The position numbers and the translations under genes were made by a program. 12,861 nucleotides of DNA from Acidobacteriota bacterium (lineage in GTDB: Bacteria; Planctomycetota; Phycisphaerae; WQYP01; JAJZKJ01): contig JAJZKJ010000017.1 of the NCBI GenBank assembly GCA_021804195.1, positions 1 through 12,861 on the forward strand, in the 5' to 3' direction. The notes beneath the pieces were generated by a model. It made no database searches. It was not told where the DNA came from and saw only the letters and a program-made list of their open reading frames with translations. Shown here piece after piece: positions 7,901-12,861 of this stretch (positions are counted from its first letter, which is position 1; the number at the start of each line of letters is the position of its first letter).

Positions 7901-8167
7901 CACGGTTCCGCCATTATTTTCCCATGTTGTGGTATGTTCTGCCGCCACGATCAGAGGCACACCAATGGATCCCGTGGGCTTGAGAATCGGATAAATCGTT
8001 GGCATTATGGGTTGTTCAATACTTTGAGCTTGCAGCCCACATACGCCGGCACCAATGGTTGCCACAATCGCAGCCGTAACAGCTCCGCGGAACCACCCGC
8101 GTTTTGTGGCGCGAGCCTGAAGAATATTCTGCTTGTCGCTGCCTACTATTGTCACAATCCCGCTCAA
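4997..8167 (-). CDS. lptD: LPS-assembly outer-membrane protein LptD (OstA/Imp) homologue
   Basis: LptD is the outer-membrane barrel that inserts lipopolysaccharide into the outer leaflet together with LptE. This 1056-residue protein has a signal peptide near 22-48 and a first OstA-type jellyroll segment around 75-140 (GGTVQMLATGHVRIH). A Pro/Ala/Thr-rich linker (225-262) precedes a second jellyroll segment at 275-425 (YLDGDVTVTYGDQTLHADQV). The family hallmark FLGVPFFYWPY is at 450-460, and the barrel follows with YPEAHYYREG (649-658) and RHIIEPQV (796-803). It is longer than the roughly 780 residues of E. coli LptD. The mature protein contains no cysteine, so the disulfide-controlled maturation known from E. 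coli cannot apply. The start is TTG at 8167, with GTG at 8155 as alternative; no ATG precedes the signal peptide. It is first in the cluster with the barrel and M48 genes. Confidence 0.9.
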   Translation of the reverse strand: MSGIVTIVGSDKQNILQARATKRGWFRGAVTAAIVATIGAGVCGLQAQSIEQPIMPTIYPILKPTGSIGVPLIVAAEHTTTWENNGGTVQMLATGHVRIHVGYRRLAADHAAIWLYPQGTGQSGFFKVQIYLAGHVVIREGAAGTAVSTSNEMLVTTRITARVRLAGPPPIALNESHNPIVLRGIKLIEEMAAAPLGQPAIPTIEISPTELALRNGWFAKGSRVPIAPLPTMVPKPAAVPTAVSRPVPPPTPAPPTPTVMATGNIITEEVIGGQRVTVAKGEFFLFRQLPGHNALELRANDAVMFSPAGHGGATSRPVATHPVGTLTQKVQGVYLDGDVTVTYGDQTLHADQVYYDFTTNRAILLNAVLSGEAVAAKSPLYMRAKEIIQVAQGEFEAKSVKLSTDEFYHPHYYIGASAMTLRSVAAPAPPGTTPKTAYYAFSSTNTTGNFLGVPFFYWPYVSGTTQQSPSPLKSVSVGDTSILGATVQTDWNLLELMGITPPGGVEADVDLNEYTSRGPSTGVNATYDRPDMRGVLNSSLIYDTGTDQLGANRDNLPVPQHTRGFIFARHLQQLSNQWSVAVEGSYVSDPNYLEQYFENEYATAPEQQTSVYVKQQHDTEAFTALGKWNLSGFITNADLENNEYTVQRYPEAHYYREGDKILGLFTYYSDTSGGIINDQFSNTTSGVRALQLNFPGLNPNETFSQYYLNNGWTDQPVARADSRQEIDFPVAVGPVQFDPFVSGRLTYWDTNFPAANNQVGGGTTRAWGTVGFRSSTTFWKLYPNVKSDLLDVDQLRHIIEPQVSMFATGANVQQGYLQPFDRNVEGITDASGAEFALRQTLQTKRGRPGDRQIVDWITFNVAADVFWNNHLSGPFDPNNAQYAGAPFSTSDFGNPLIGYYDWSRPELSQIADSINANFTWRAGADVEFLADESWNIDLQQLEELDSGIEVNQSPNLSYFLGNRYIRAVDSDQWTAAISYKLTSKYSVAAAESYDFALGQNVLTEVSLVREIPRFYVGITLAYNADTASSAAMVSIWPAGFPQAGITHQQVLQAVEP

Positions 8168-8438
8168 TAAACCCGGTCGAAGATATGTAAAGGAAATAGC
8201 CGGTGCCTTTACACACGTTCATCAATACAACCATCGCAAATCATAGAGCGCCCGCGCGATACTGGGAAGTCAAGGGCGAAAAATTGTCGTTACATAAAAT
8301 CCTCCATTTCTCTCTGATTGACTTTTTCACATTTTGCCGATATATTAATGAATCTCGCAATTTTGCGCGGACTGTTGTCAAGATAGTCGGCGAAAAGCGG
8401 GATGGAAATGATTTGTTTCGGCCTTTGATGGAGTGTAC
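8168..8438. other. Divergent promoter region between lptD and the dksA-like gene
   Basis: 271 bases separate the two divergent starts. The dksA-side half is AT-rich and holds a clear promoter, listed separately. For lptD I see a TTGACT on the minus strand at 8273-8268 and a TATGAT at 8245-8240, but they are 22 bases apart, too far for a standard promoter. No gene is called here. Confidence 0.6.
8318..8346 (+). promoter_or_regulatory. Sigma70-type promoter for the dksA-like gene
   Basis: A -35 box TTGACT (8318-8323) and a -10 box TATATT (8341-8346) are separated by exactly 17 bases, a near-consensus arrangement. Transcription would start near 8353, leaving a leader of about 85 bases. A small dyad CGCAA-TT-TTGCG (8356-8367) lies at the expected start and could be an operator or hairpin. 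Confidence 0.7.
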
Positions 8439-9191
8439 ATGCCCGCCAGGAAATTTAAAAAAACAAAGCCGGTCAAAGTCACAAAAAAGCCGAAAATGAA
8501 AGTTAACGTCAAGATTAAAGTTCAACCGCGTGGGAAAACCAACCTGAAACGCGCGCGCACGGTAAAAGCGGCCCCTGGAAAATCCGCGCCGCATAAGGTC
8601 ATTCGCGTCGGTAAGGCTGCGTCGCGCCCCGATTCCACCCGGATAGTCAAGAACAGCGCATTGCGCCGCCCCGCGGTCAATGGACATGCGCAACGCGTGA
8701 ATGGTTCGAAAAGTGAGCCGACACATCGTCTCATGCCCGCAAAGGCCGCTTCGGTCAAAGCTGGGGCTGCCAAGCTTTCAAAAGCCGATCTGGAAGGTTT
8801 TCGAAAACTTCTTATGGAAAAGCGGCGGGAAATTCTTGGCGATGTCGGCTCCATGGAAAGCGAAGCATTCCGCAATCAGGACAATCACTCCAGCAGCCCG
8901 ATGCACATGGCCGATGTTGGTACAGATAACTTTGAACAGGAGTTTACCCTTGGCCTGATTCAAAGTGAACGCGAACTTCTCAAAGAAATTCAAGAGGCCC
9001 TCAATCGTATTGATGATGGCTCATTTGGTATTTGCGTTGCGACCGGAAAGCCCATTGGCAGGGCCCGGCTGGAAGCCAAGCCTTGGGCGAAGCACTGTAT
9101 TGAATATGCTCTTATGCTGGAAAACCGCTCCTTGCTGCGCAATGGCGGTGACGCGGCCACTCTTGAAACGGCGGATGAAGAGGAAGATTAA
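8439..9191 (+). CDS. DksA/TraR-family RNA polymerase-binding regulator with long basic N-terminal tail
   Basis: DksA-type proteins enter the RNA polymerase secondary channel and tune initiation, often with ppGpp. Residues 115-190 form the helical hairpin, with acidic tip residues D159 and D163 (MADVGTDN) where DksA keeps its functional aspartates. The finger region follows (FGICVATGKPIGRARLEAKP, then HCIEYA). Of the four zinc cysteines only C199 and C220 remain; Thr202 and Tyr223 replace the others, like the zinc-independent DksA2 type. Residues 1-112 are a low-complexity tail full of Lys and Arg, reminiscent of histone H1-like tails, which may bind nucleic acid. The ATG at 8439 sits five bases after GATGGAG; a GTG at 8433 overlaps that site and is less likely. 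The last residues are acidic (TADEEED). It stands alone, divergent from lptD. Confidence 0.87.
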   Translation: MPARKFKKTKPVKVTKKPKMKVNVKIKVQPRGKTNLKRARTVKAAPGKSAPHKVIRVGKAASRPDSTRIVKNSALRRPAVNGHAQRVNGSKSEPTHRLMPAKAASVKAGAAKLSKADLEGFRKLLMEKRREILGDVGSMESEAFRNQDNHSSSPMHMADVGTDNFEQEFTLGLIQSERELLKEIQEALNRIDDGSFGICVATGKPIGRARLEAKPWAKHCIEYALMLENRSLLRNGGDAATLETADEEED

Positions 9192-9736
9192 GTTCTTTAT
9201 TCCGCTGCCGCATCATCAGCAATCCATCTTGCAACGTACCATCCTCTTTATATCCAAAAAGCGGACATTTTAATTTTTTCCAAACTGGACAATACGAAAA
9301 TTAGAATCCCCAGCGGCCGCGCCGGCGATGGGGCCCAACGCTCGAGGTCGTGACATGCGACCAACGACATCGCATACGCCACAATTTCCCGCTACAATTA
9401 TGCTGTTGGAAGTAGGTTTTCAGGATGAAATGGATGCAATTAAATCGGGTATTGAAGTTTTTTTGTCGCAGTTATCAATGGAATACCGCAAGTTCTCCCC
9501 TCGCCACTGGGGCAGTGGAAACCTCCGCGCCATTATTTCCCTTCGTCCCTGCACGATACGCGGGAACCACACCCGATAAAGCGTCGCGACAAAATAACCT
9601 GCGCATTCTGGCGTTTTTTTTTTACTGGTGGCAGCGTTGCTCGTTGATTACAGAATCCGTGCGGAAATGCACGTCGCGATCCCTTTCCTGGTGGCCAGAA
9701 TTCCTGCGACCTAATTGCTCCCATTATTTTCCCGCG
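9192..9736. other. Intergenic region of 545 bases with no convincing gene
   Basis: An open frame runs from 9425 into the DUF192 gene, but its first 104 codons give an unusual Trp/Cys/Arg-rich sequence with no domain and no ribosome-binding site, so I treat it as non-coding. Another frame (9328-9579) is equally unsupported. The stretch holds a hairpin near 9308-9333 and a run of ten T at 9614-9623. I see no clear terminator behind the dksA-like gene and no clear promoter for the downstream cluster, although one must lie here. Confidence 0.55.
9308..9333. repeat. GC-rich inverted repeat downstream of the dksA-like gene
   Basis: CCCCA (9308-9312) pairs with TGGGG (9329-9333), with two further pairs inside after a mismatch. 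It starts 117 bases after the dksA-like stop codon and has no T-run behind it. It might end the dksA-like transcript but is weak as a terminator. Confidence 0.3.
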
Positions 9737-10291
9737 ATGCCTAACGGCTCTTTCTTACAACGTAGCCCACATATTCCGCTCCGGGCATGGCGTTGGCCCA
9801 AAGATCCGGCGGTGTTTTTGCTGATCGTTCTTTTCACTGTGCCGACGGGCTGCGCGCACGCTGCACAACGTGCCCGGACCAACGAAATCAATCTTCCAAC
9901 CGTTAACGTGCGATTGGGCGAAAAGACGGTGAAGCTGTGGGTGGCCGCGACAACCCGCACGCGGGATCACGGCTTGATGTATATAAAAAAAATGCCGAAC
10001 AATCGTGGCATGTTGTTTGTCTTTCACCACCAAGCCCCGCAGACCTTCTGGATGAAGCATACCTTAATTCCCTTGGATATTATTTTTCTCAACCGCCGGG
10101 GCGTGATTGTCCGGCACTACACCATGGAGCCGGACAACGGTAAGAAGCTTTATCCCAGCGGACATCCCATCGCTTTTGCCATCGAGCTTAATGCCGGGGC
10201 ATTTAAGCAGCTCAAGCTGCATAATACCATGCGGATCCGCATTCCAAAGCTGGCGGCACATTCCGCTCCCCTTCCAGGAGAAAACTCATGA
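9737..10291 (+). CDS. Exported DUF192 family protein
   Basis: The protein carries a complete DUF192 domain: RDHGLM and GMLFVF within residues 76-96, then FWMKHTLIPLDIIFLN at 104-119. The conserved GLM, FWM and PLDI elements are intact, so the fold should be functional. DUF192 proteins are small extracytoplasmic proteins of unknown biochemical role. The N-terminus is an export signal: Arg/Lys residues at 9-22, a hydrophobic core at 25-35, then PTGCAHA. C39 could be a lipoprotein cysteine, but Pro at -3 is atypical; cleavage after AHA by signal peptidase I is the alternative. The 184-residue form starts at ATG 9737, which has no visible ribosome-binding site; the frame is open much further upstream, so the start is uncertain. 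It is the first gene of the cluster with the membrane protein and rsmA, 13 bases before the next start. Confidence 0.8.
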   Translation: MPNGSFLQRSPHIPLRAWRWPKDPAVFLLIVLFTVPTGCAHAAQRARTNEINLPTVNVRLGEKTVKLWVAATTRTRDHGLMYIKKMPNNRGMLFVFHHQAPQTFWMKHTLIPLDIIFLNRRGVIVRHYTMEPDNGKKLYPSGHPIAFAIELNAGAFKQLKLHNTMRIRIPKLAAHSAPLPGENS

Positions 10292-10304
10292 GTTGGAGGC
10301 CATT

Positions 10305-11138
10305 GTGAGTACAACTTCGGCATTCCGCGGCACTGGCCGGCGCACAGGCTTCCGCATAGGCCGTTATCGTCCAAAATCGGCCACCAGTTGGGCGCTGGCG
10401 GTGGTTGTGCTTATCGCCCTGGTTATGGCCGCTGCGATCGCTTTAATGCTGATACCACCATACTGGTATCGCCCGATTCATAAAATGAATAATGCCGTCT
10501 ATAATCAGGCCGATCGGGCGCAAGCCTCGCTGATGGCATTACGAAATCAATTGCGCAATCCGCCCCGTGGGTCAATCACCTGGACCATCACGCAGCACGA
10601 GGTCAACAGCCTGCTGGCGGTGGCGTATGGGGTGCCGGAAAAATCGAAGTCCGCCCATAATCCCGGAGGATTCTCCGATCCTTATGTCCGTTTTACCGAT
10701 AATCAAATTACCTTTGCCGCCCGGGACAGCCGCGTTCCAGGCAATCCGGTGGCTGGTGTGGGCGTGCGGATTGATCTGATCCGCGGCGGCAGGAATGTTC
10801 CGCAGGCCCGGATCACCATGGATGCTCTGCGCCTGGGAAATTTTCCCCTGCCTCCATCACTGCTTACGGATCGGCTCAAGGCGGTGCTTCCCCGACTTTC
10901 ACCAGTGGTGCGGAAAATTATTGATGTATATGCCGGCCCGCGCTATGCCGATGTGGCGGCCCCGCAAATTGTTGATTCCATCGCCGCTATTTTTTCCGGT
11001 AAAAGCTTTCCCACCGAACTGCGGCTGAATCATCGGCGGCTGGTGGTGGACAAGCTGGTGGTTCACGGGCCTTATGTTGATGCCTCAGGCCGCCGACAAC
11101 CAGCGGCACTGACATTTGAACTGATTCCGGAAAAGTGA
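10305..11138 (+). CDS. Single-pass membrane protein of unknown function
   Basis: A 277-residue protein not assignable to a named family. A basic N-terminus (residues 1-25, many Arg) precedes one strong membrane span at about 29-51, followed by IPPYWYRP. The remaining 225 residues should face the periplasm. They have a helix-like stretch (60-85) and then alternating strands. The stretch WTITQHEVNSLLA with the later NQITFAA loosely recalls membrane-anchored lipid-binding-like proteins of the YpmS/DUF2140 style, but this is weak. The start is GTG at 10305, five bases after a strong GGAGG (10295-10299); the in-frame extension back to 10107 overlaps DUF192 and is rejected. Its TGA overlaps the rsmA ATG by one base, which implies translational coupling. 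Confidence 0.75.
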   Translation: MSTTSAFRGTGRRTGFRIGRYRPKSATSWALAVVVLIALVMAAAIALMLIPPYWYRPIHKMNNAVYNQADRAQASLMALRNQLRNPPRGSITWTITQHEVNSLLAVAYGVPEKSKSAHNPGGFSDPYVRFTDNQITFAARDSRVPGNPVAGVGVRIDLIRGGRNVPQARITMDALRLGNFPLPPSLLTDRLKAVLPRLSPVVRKIIDVYAGPRYADVAAPQIVDSIAAIFSGKSFPTELRLNHRRLVVDKLVVHGPYVDASGRRQPAALTFELIPEK

Positions 11139-12097
11139 TGAATAGACGAGAAATAGAGGACATTCTGGCCGCTGCCGGGACTCGGCCAACACGCCGCCTC
11201 GGTCAGCATTTTATGATGGATCAGCGCGTTCTGGATCAGATCATACAAGTGGCGGAGCTGACGGCGGAGGATATTATCCTGGAAGTTGGCCCGGGGCCGG
11301 GCAACCTCACATCACGGTTGTCCCCATTGGTCCGTGCGGTTGCGGCGGTGGATCTTGATGCGCCCCTGCTTGCGGCCGCGTCCCACTATTGGGAAAAGCT
11401 GCGCAACGTGCATTGGCTTCATGCGGATGTGCTGGCGGGTAAGCACCGCATTAACCCGACGGTCATCAATATCCTGCGATCCCTGAAACTCGACCATTCA
11501 ACTGGATCAATAAAGCTCGTATCCAATCTTCCTTACAATGTCGCCAGTCCGCTTATTGTCGATATTCTCGCGGCCCAGTGTGCTGATTACCAGCAACCGG
11601 AATCACCTTCGTCCATGCCCTTTGAACGGCTCGTATTTACCGTGCAATGGGAAGTGGGGCAACGCATGAAAGCGGCACCCGGCACCGACCATTACGGTTC
11701 ACTTTCCGTGCTGATCGCCTTGATGGCCGATGTGGAGGTTCTCGCCGCCATTGCTCCGGGGGCCTTCTGGCCGCCTCCCAAGGTAAAATCGGCTCTGATA
11801 CGCATTATGCCCCGCGAACGCAAAATGCGGCAGATCGCCGATGTGCAGCGCCTGCAAGACACGGTGTCCAATCTTTTTTCCCATCGCCGACAAAATATCA
11901 GCAACGCGATCCGCCATTCACTCCAGCCGCCGGTGGCCGTCGTAGTGCTGGAAAAAGTGCGCGCCGTGGGACTTGATCCGGCGCACAGATCGGAAAGTCT
12001 TTCACCGGATGAGTTTCTCCGGCTTTCAGAATGCTGGCCGAGCCGAAGCCACGTTGGCGGCCAGATAGCATCAAATGGTTCAAGCGGCCCTCCTTAA
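11138..12097 (+). CDS. rsmA: 16S rRNA (adenine(1518)-N6/adenine(1519)-N6)-dimethyltransferase RsmA/KsgA
   Basis: RsmA dimethylates two adjacent adenines near the 3' end of 16S rRNA during small-subunit maturation. The 319-residue protein has RRLGQHFMMD (19-28), SAM motif I EVGPGPGNL (49-57), acidic motif II VDLD (71-74), HADVL (96-100), catalytic motif IV NLPYNVASPL (130-139), FWPPPKVKSALI (210-221) and FSHRRQNISNAI (247-258). All key positions are present. The normal family end is reached at SPDEFLRL (289-296); about 20 further residues (SRSHVGGQIASNGSSGPP) form an unmatched tail that runs up to the integrase relic. The ATG at 11138 overlaps the preceding TGA by one base; a GTG one codon earlier is the alternative. 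GGAAAA just upstream may serve as ribosome-binding site. Confidence 0.95.
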   Translation: MNRREIEDILAAAGTRPTRRLGQHFMMDQRVLDQIIQVAELTAEDIILEVGPGPGNLTSRLSPLVRAVAAVDLDAPLLAAASHYWEKLRNVHWLHADVLAGKHRINPTVINILRSLKLDHSTGSIKLVSNLPYNVASPLIVDILAAQCADYQQPESPSSMPFERLVFTVQWEVGQRMKAAPGTDHYGSLSVLIALMADVEVLAAIAPGAFWPPPKVKSALIRIMPRERKMRQIADVQRLQDTVSNLFSHRRQNISNAIRHSLQPPVAVVVLEKVRAVGLDPAHRSESLSPDEFLRLSECWPSRSHVGGQIASNGSSGPP

Positions 12098-12119
12098 GTA
12101 CCGGATCGCAAACCGATAG

Positions 12120-12476
12120 TTGGTCTGAAATTCAACGATCAGCTTGACTATGGACAATTACACGCACGTATTCCGTGGCGACTTGGATAAGGCGATTGGT
12201 GCCCTACCGGACTGGCATACGCCGAAGAGTCAGAGCGCACGGGCAACCGGCACCGCTGATGCGCCGATAGGTAAAAATGTCTTGGCGCGCAGTTGGGCGC
12301 TTTCGGGCATAGAATCCAAGAGTTCCGTGGAGCCTGACGGAGTCTTAGCCATGCAAGGGCGTGATGAAGAAAAGCCTCTATCCATGCGGGAAAGCCGCGA
12401 TAATCAATGGGATTCAGACAAAGGCCGGAGTGGGATTCGAACCCACGAATCGCGGATTTGCAATCCGCTCCCTTAG
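12120..12476 (+). pseudogene. Truncated, decayed tyrosine-recombinase (integrase) C-terminus abutting tRNA-Cys
   Basis: The frame beginning at 12129 reads NSTISLTMDNYTH and then GDLDKAIGALPD. This matches the catalytic end of phage-type integrases, where (R)HSTIxLTMDxYTH carries the nucleophilic tyrosine (codon 12159-12161 here). The following SQSARATGTADAP stretch is also typical of an integrase family common in planctomycetes. Upstream, TAG (12117-12119) and TGA (12126-12128) interrupt the same frame; both look like single C-to-T changes in Gln and Arg codons, and AAT would replace the expected His. Nothing of the N-terminal domains or the other catalytic residues remains, because rsmA ends at 12097. 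The frame runs through the 3' part of the tRNA-Cys gene, read antisense, and stops at 12476. The fragment cannot be active. Confidence 0.7.
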
Positions 12477-12495
12477 TCCACTCGGGCATCCGGCC
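12422..12495 (-). tRNA. tRNA-Cys (GCA anticodon)
   Basis: The minus strand folds into a complete cloverleaf: acceptor stem GGCCGGA with TCCGGCC (seven perfect pairs), a short D arm (CCC with GGG), anticodon stem GCGGA with TCCGC around the loop TTGCAAA, a five-base variable region, and T arm GTGGG with CCCAC around TTCGAAT. The anticodon GCA reads cysteine codons. The discriminator base is U (A on the plus strand at 12422), the identity base expected for tRNA-Cys. CCA is not encoded. Its 3' end faces the integrase relic. Confidence 0.96.
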
Positions 12496-12524
12496 AGACC
12501 ATGGGGCTATTCATAATAGGATAA

Positions 12525-12539
12525 GTCGGCAATGCCGAC
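12525..12539 (-). terminator. Candidate hairpin behind the SDR gene
   Basis: GTCGGC (12525-12530) pairs perfectly with GCCGAC (12534-12539) around a three-base loop, 16 bases past the SDR stop codon on the minus strand. The bases that follow (TTATCCTATTATG) are only partly T-rich. It could separate SDR transcription from the tRNA gene. Confidence 0.4.
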
Positions 12540-12555
12540 AACTACAGGCAGGTGC

Positions 12556-12861
12556 CTATGGATAGTCCTGCCCGGTGGGCCGCAATACCAGCTCGTTGAT
12601 ATGCATATATGGCGGCTGACTGACTACAAAGCCGATGGTTCGCGCAACGTCATCCGCGGACAGCACTTTCCCGAACTTCGCTATGGATTTCGTGAAATTT
12701 TCGAAGGTATAGCCCGCGACTTCCTGAAATTCGCTTTCCACAATGCCTGGCTTGACCGTCGTAACACGCACGCCCCGGCCACACACTTCGCGCCGCAACG
12801 ATTCCGCAACGGCGGCAATGGCCCATTTAGTGGAACCATAAAATCCGCTGAACGGTGATAT
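12556..12861 (-). CDS. Short-chain dehydrogenase/reductase (SDR), C-terminal part (5' end outside window)
   Basis: The 101 visible residues start at ISPFSGFYGSTKWAIAA, which carries the SDR catalytic Tyr and Lys (YxxxK). VRVTTVKPGIVESEF follows, the strand and loop beyond the active site that closes over the cofactor. The end, SADDVARTIGFVVSQPP then INELVLRPTGQDYP, matches the YdfG-like classical SDR group, which reduces small carbonyl substrates such as 3-hydroxy acids with NADP(H). The frame is open to the window edge and ends with TAG at 12556-12558. The nucleotide-binding Gly-rich motif and catalytic Ser lie outside, so cofactor and substrate cannot be read here. Confidence 0.9.
   Translation of the reverse strand: MSPFSGFYGSTKWAIAAVAESLRREVCGRGVRVTTVKPGIVESEFQEVAGYTFENFTKSIAKFGKVLSADDVARTIGFVVSQPPYMHINELVLRPTGQDYP

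Noticed and set aside
7574..8170. Plus-strand open frame of 198 codons inside lptD
   Set aside because: It is the antisense shadow of lptD, which has firm family motifs; the plus frame shows none.
8240..8273. TTGACT and TATGAT on the minus strand as an lptD promoter
   Set aside because: The spacer is 22 bases, too long for a sigma70 promoter, and no better-spaced partner is evident for either box.
9313..9345. Close set of GCGGCCGC, GGGCCC and CTCGAG sites resembling a cloning polylinker
   Set aside because: The surrounding sequence is not recognisable vector DNA, and such sites arise by chance in GC-rich intergenic DNA. I see no other sign of contamination.
9425..9736. N-terminal extension of the DUF192 protein (104 extra residues)
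   Set aside because: Its composition is odd (clusters of Trp, Cys and Arg), it precedes the export signal, and it has no ribosome-binding site or domain.
12148..12489. Minus-strand open frame of 113 codons starting MPEWTKGADCKSA
   Set aside because: Its N-terminal part is simply the tRNA-Cys gene translated in frame, a well-known source of false proteins; the rest is antisense to the integrase relic.
1..12861. CRISPR array, toxin-antitoxin pair, or defence system
   Set aside because: I looked for regular spaced repeats, small paired genes and nuclease or helicase motifs, and saw none. The repeats at 979-1138 are contiguous short units without spacers.

Overview
The window looks like chromosomal DNA from a Gram-negative (diderm) bacterium, most likely a member of the Planctomycetota. 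An LptD-type outer-membrane LPS-assembly protein and a second signal-peptide-bearing beta-barrel show an outer membrane. The planctomycete guess rests on the style of several genes: a DksA/TraR protein with a long Lys/Arg-rich N-terminal tail and a two-cysteine finger, short degenerate tandem repeats in the intergenic DNA, and the C-terminal style of an integrase relic. No 16S rRNA is present, so this is inference.

Layout. Positions 1-254 (+) hold the 3' end of a 23S rRNA m5C methyltransferase of the RlmI type. It converges on a zf-TFIIB-type two-zinc-knuckle protein (314-868, -). A 522-base non-coding stretch follows, with three families of short tandem repeats and several dyads, leading into a class III-like polyphosphate kinase 2 (1391-2230, +). 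A three-gene minus-strand cluster then runs lptD (8167-4997), an unrecognised outer-membrane barrel protein (4983-3913) and a polytopic M48 metalloprotease (3870-2368). Divergent from lptD, behind a well-formed sigma70-type promoter, is the DksA/TraR-like regulator (8439-9191, +).

After a 545-base gap comes a tight plus-strand cluster: an exported DUF192 protein (9737-10291), a single-pass membrane protein of unknown function (10305-11138) and rsmA/ksgA (11138-12097). The last two overlap by one base. Directly behind rsmA lies the broken 3' end of a tyrosine-recombinase (integrase) gene. It still carries the catalytic Tyr block and points into the 3' end of a tRNA-Cys(GCA) gene on the minus strand (12422-12495). 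The window ends inside a short-chain dehydrogenase (12556-12861, -).

How the genes fit together. The lptD-barrel-M48 cluster reads as an outer-membrane biogenesis unit: LPS insertion, a co-expressed barrel and a membrane protease that could act in envelope quality control. The DksA-like regulator and PPK2 both belong to stringent or energy-stress physiology, while RlmI and RsmA are rRNA-modifying housekeeping genes. I found no CRISPR array, toxin-antitoxin pair, defence island or intact mobile element. The most unusual items are the integrase relic at tRNA-Cys, the two-part jellyroll architecture of the cysteine-free LptD, and the repeat-rich leader ahead of ppk2.
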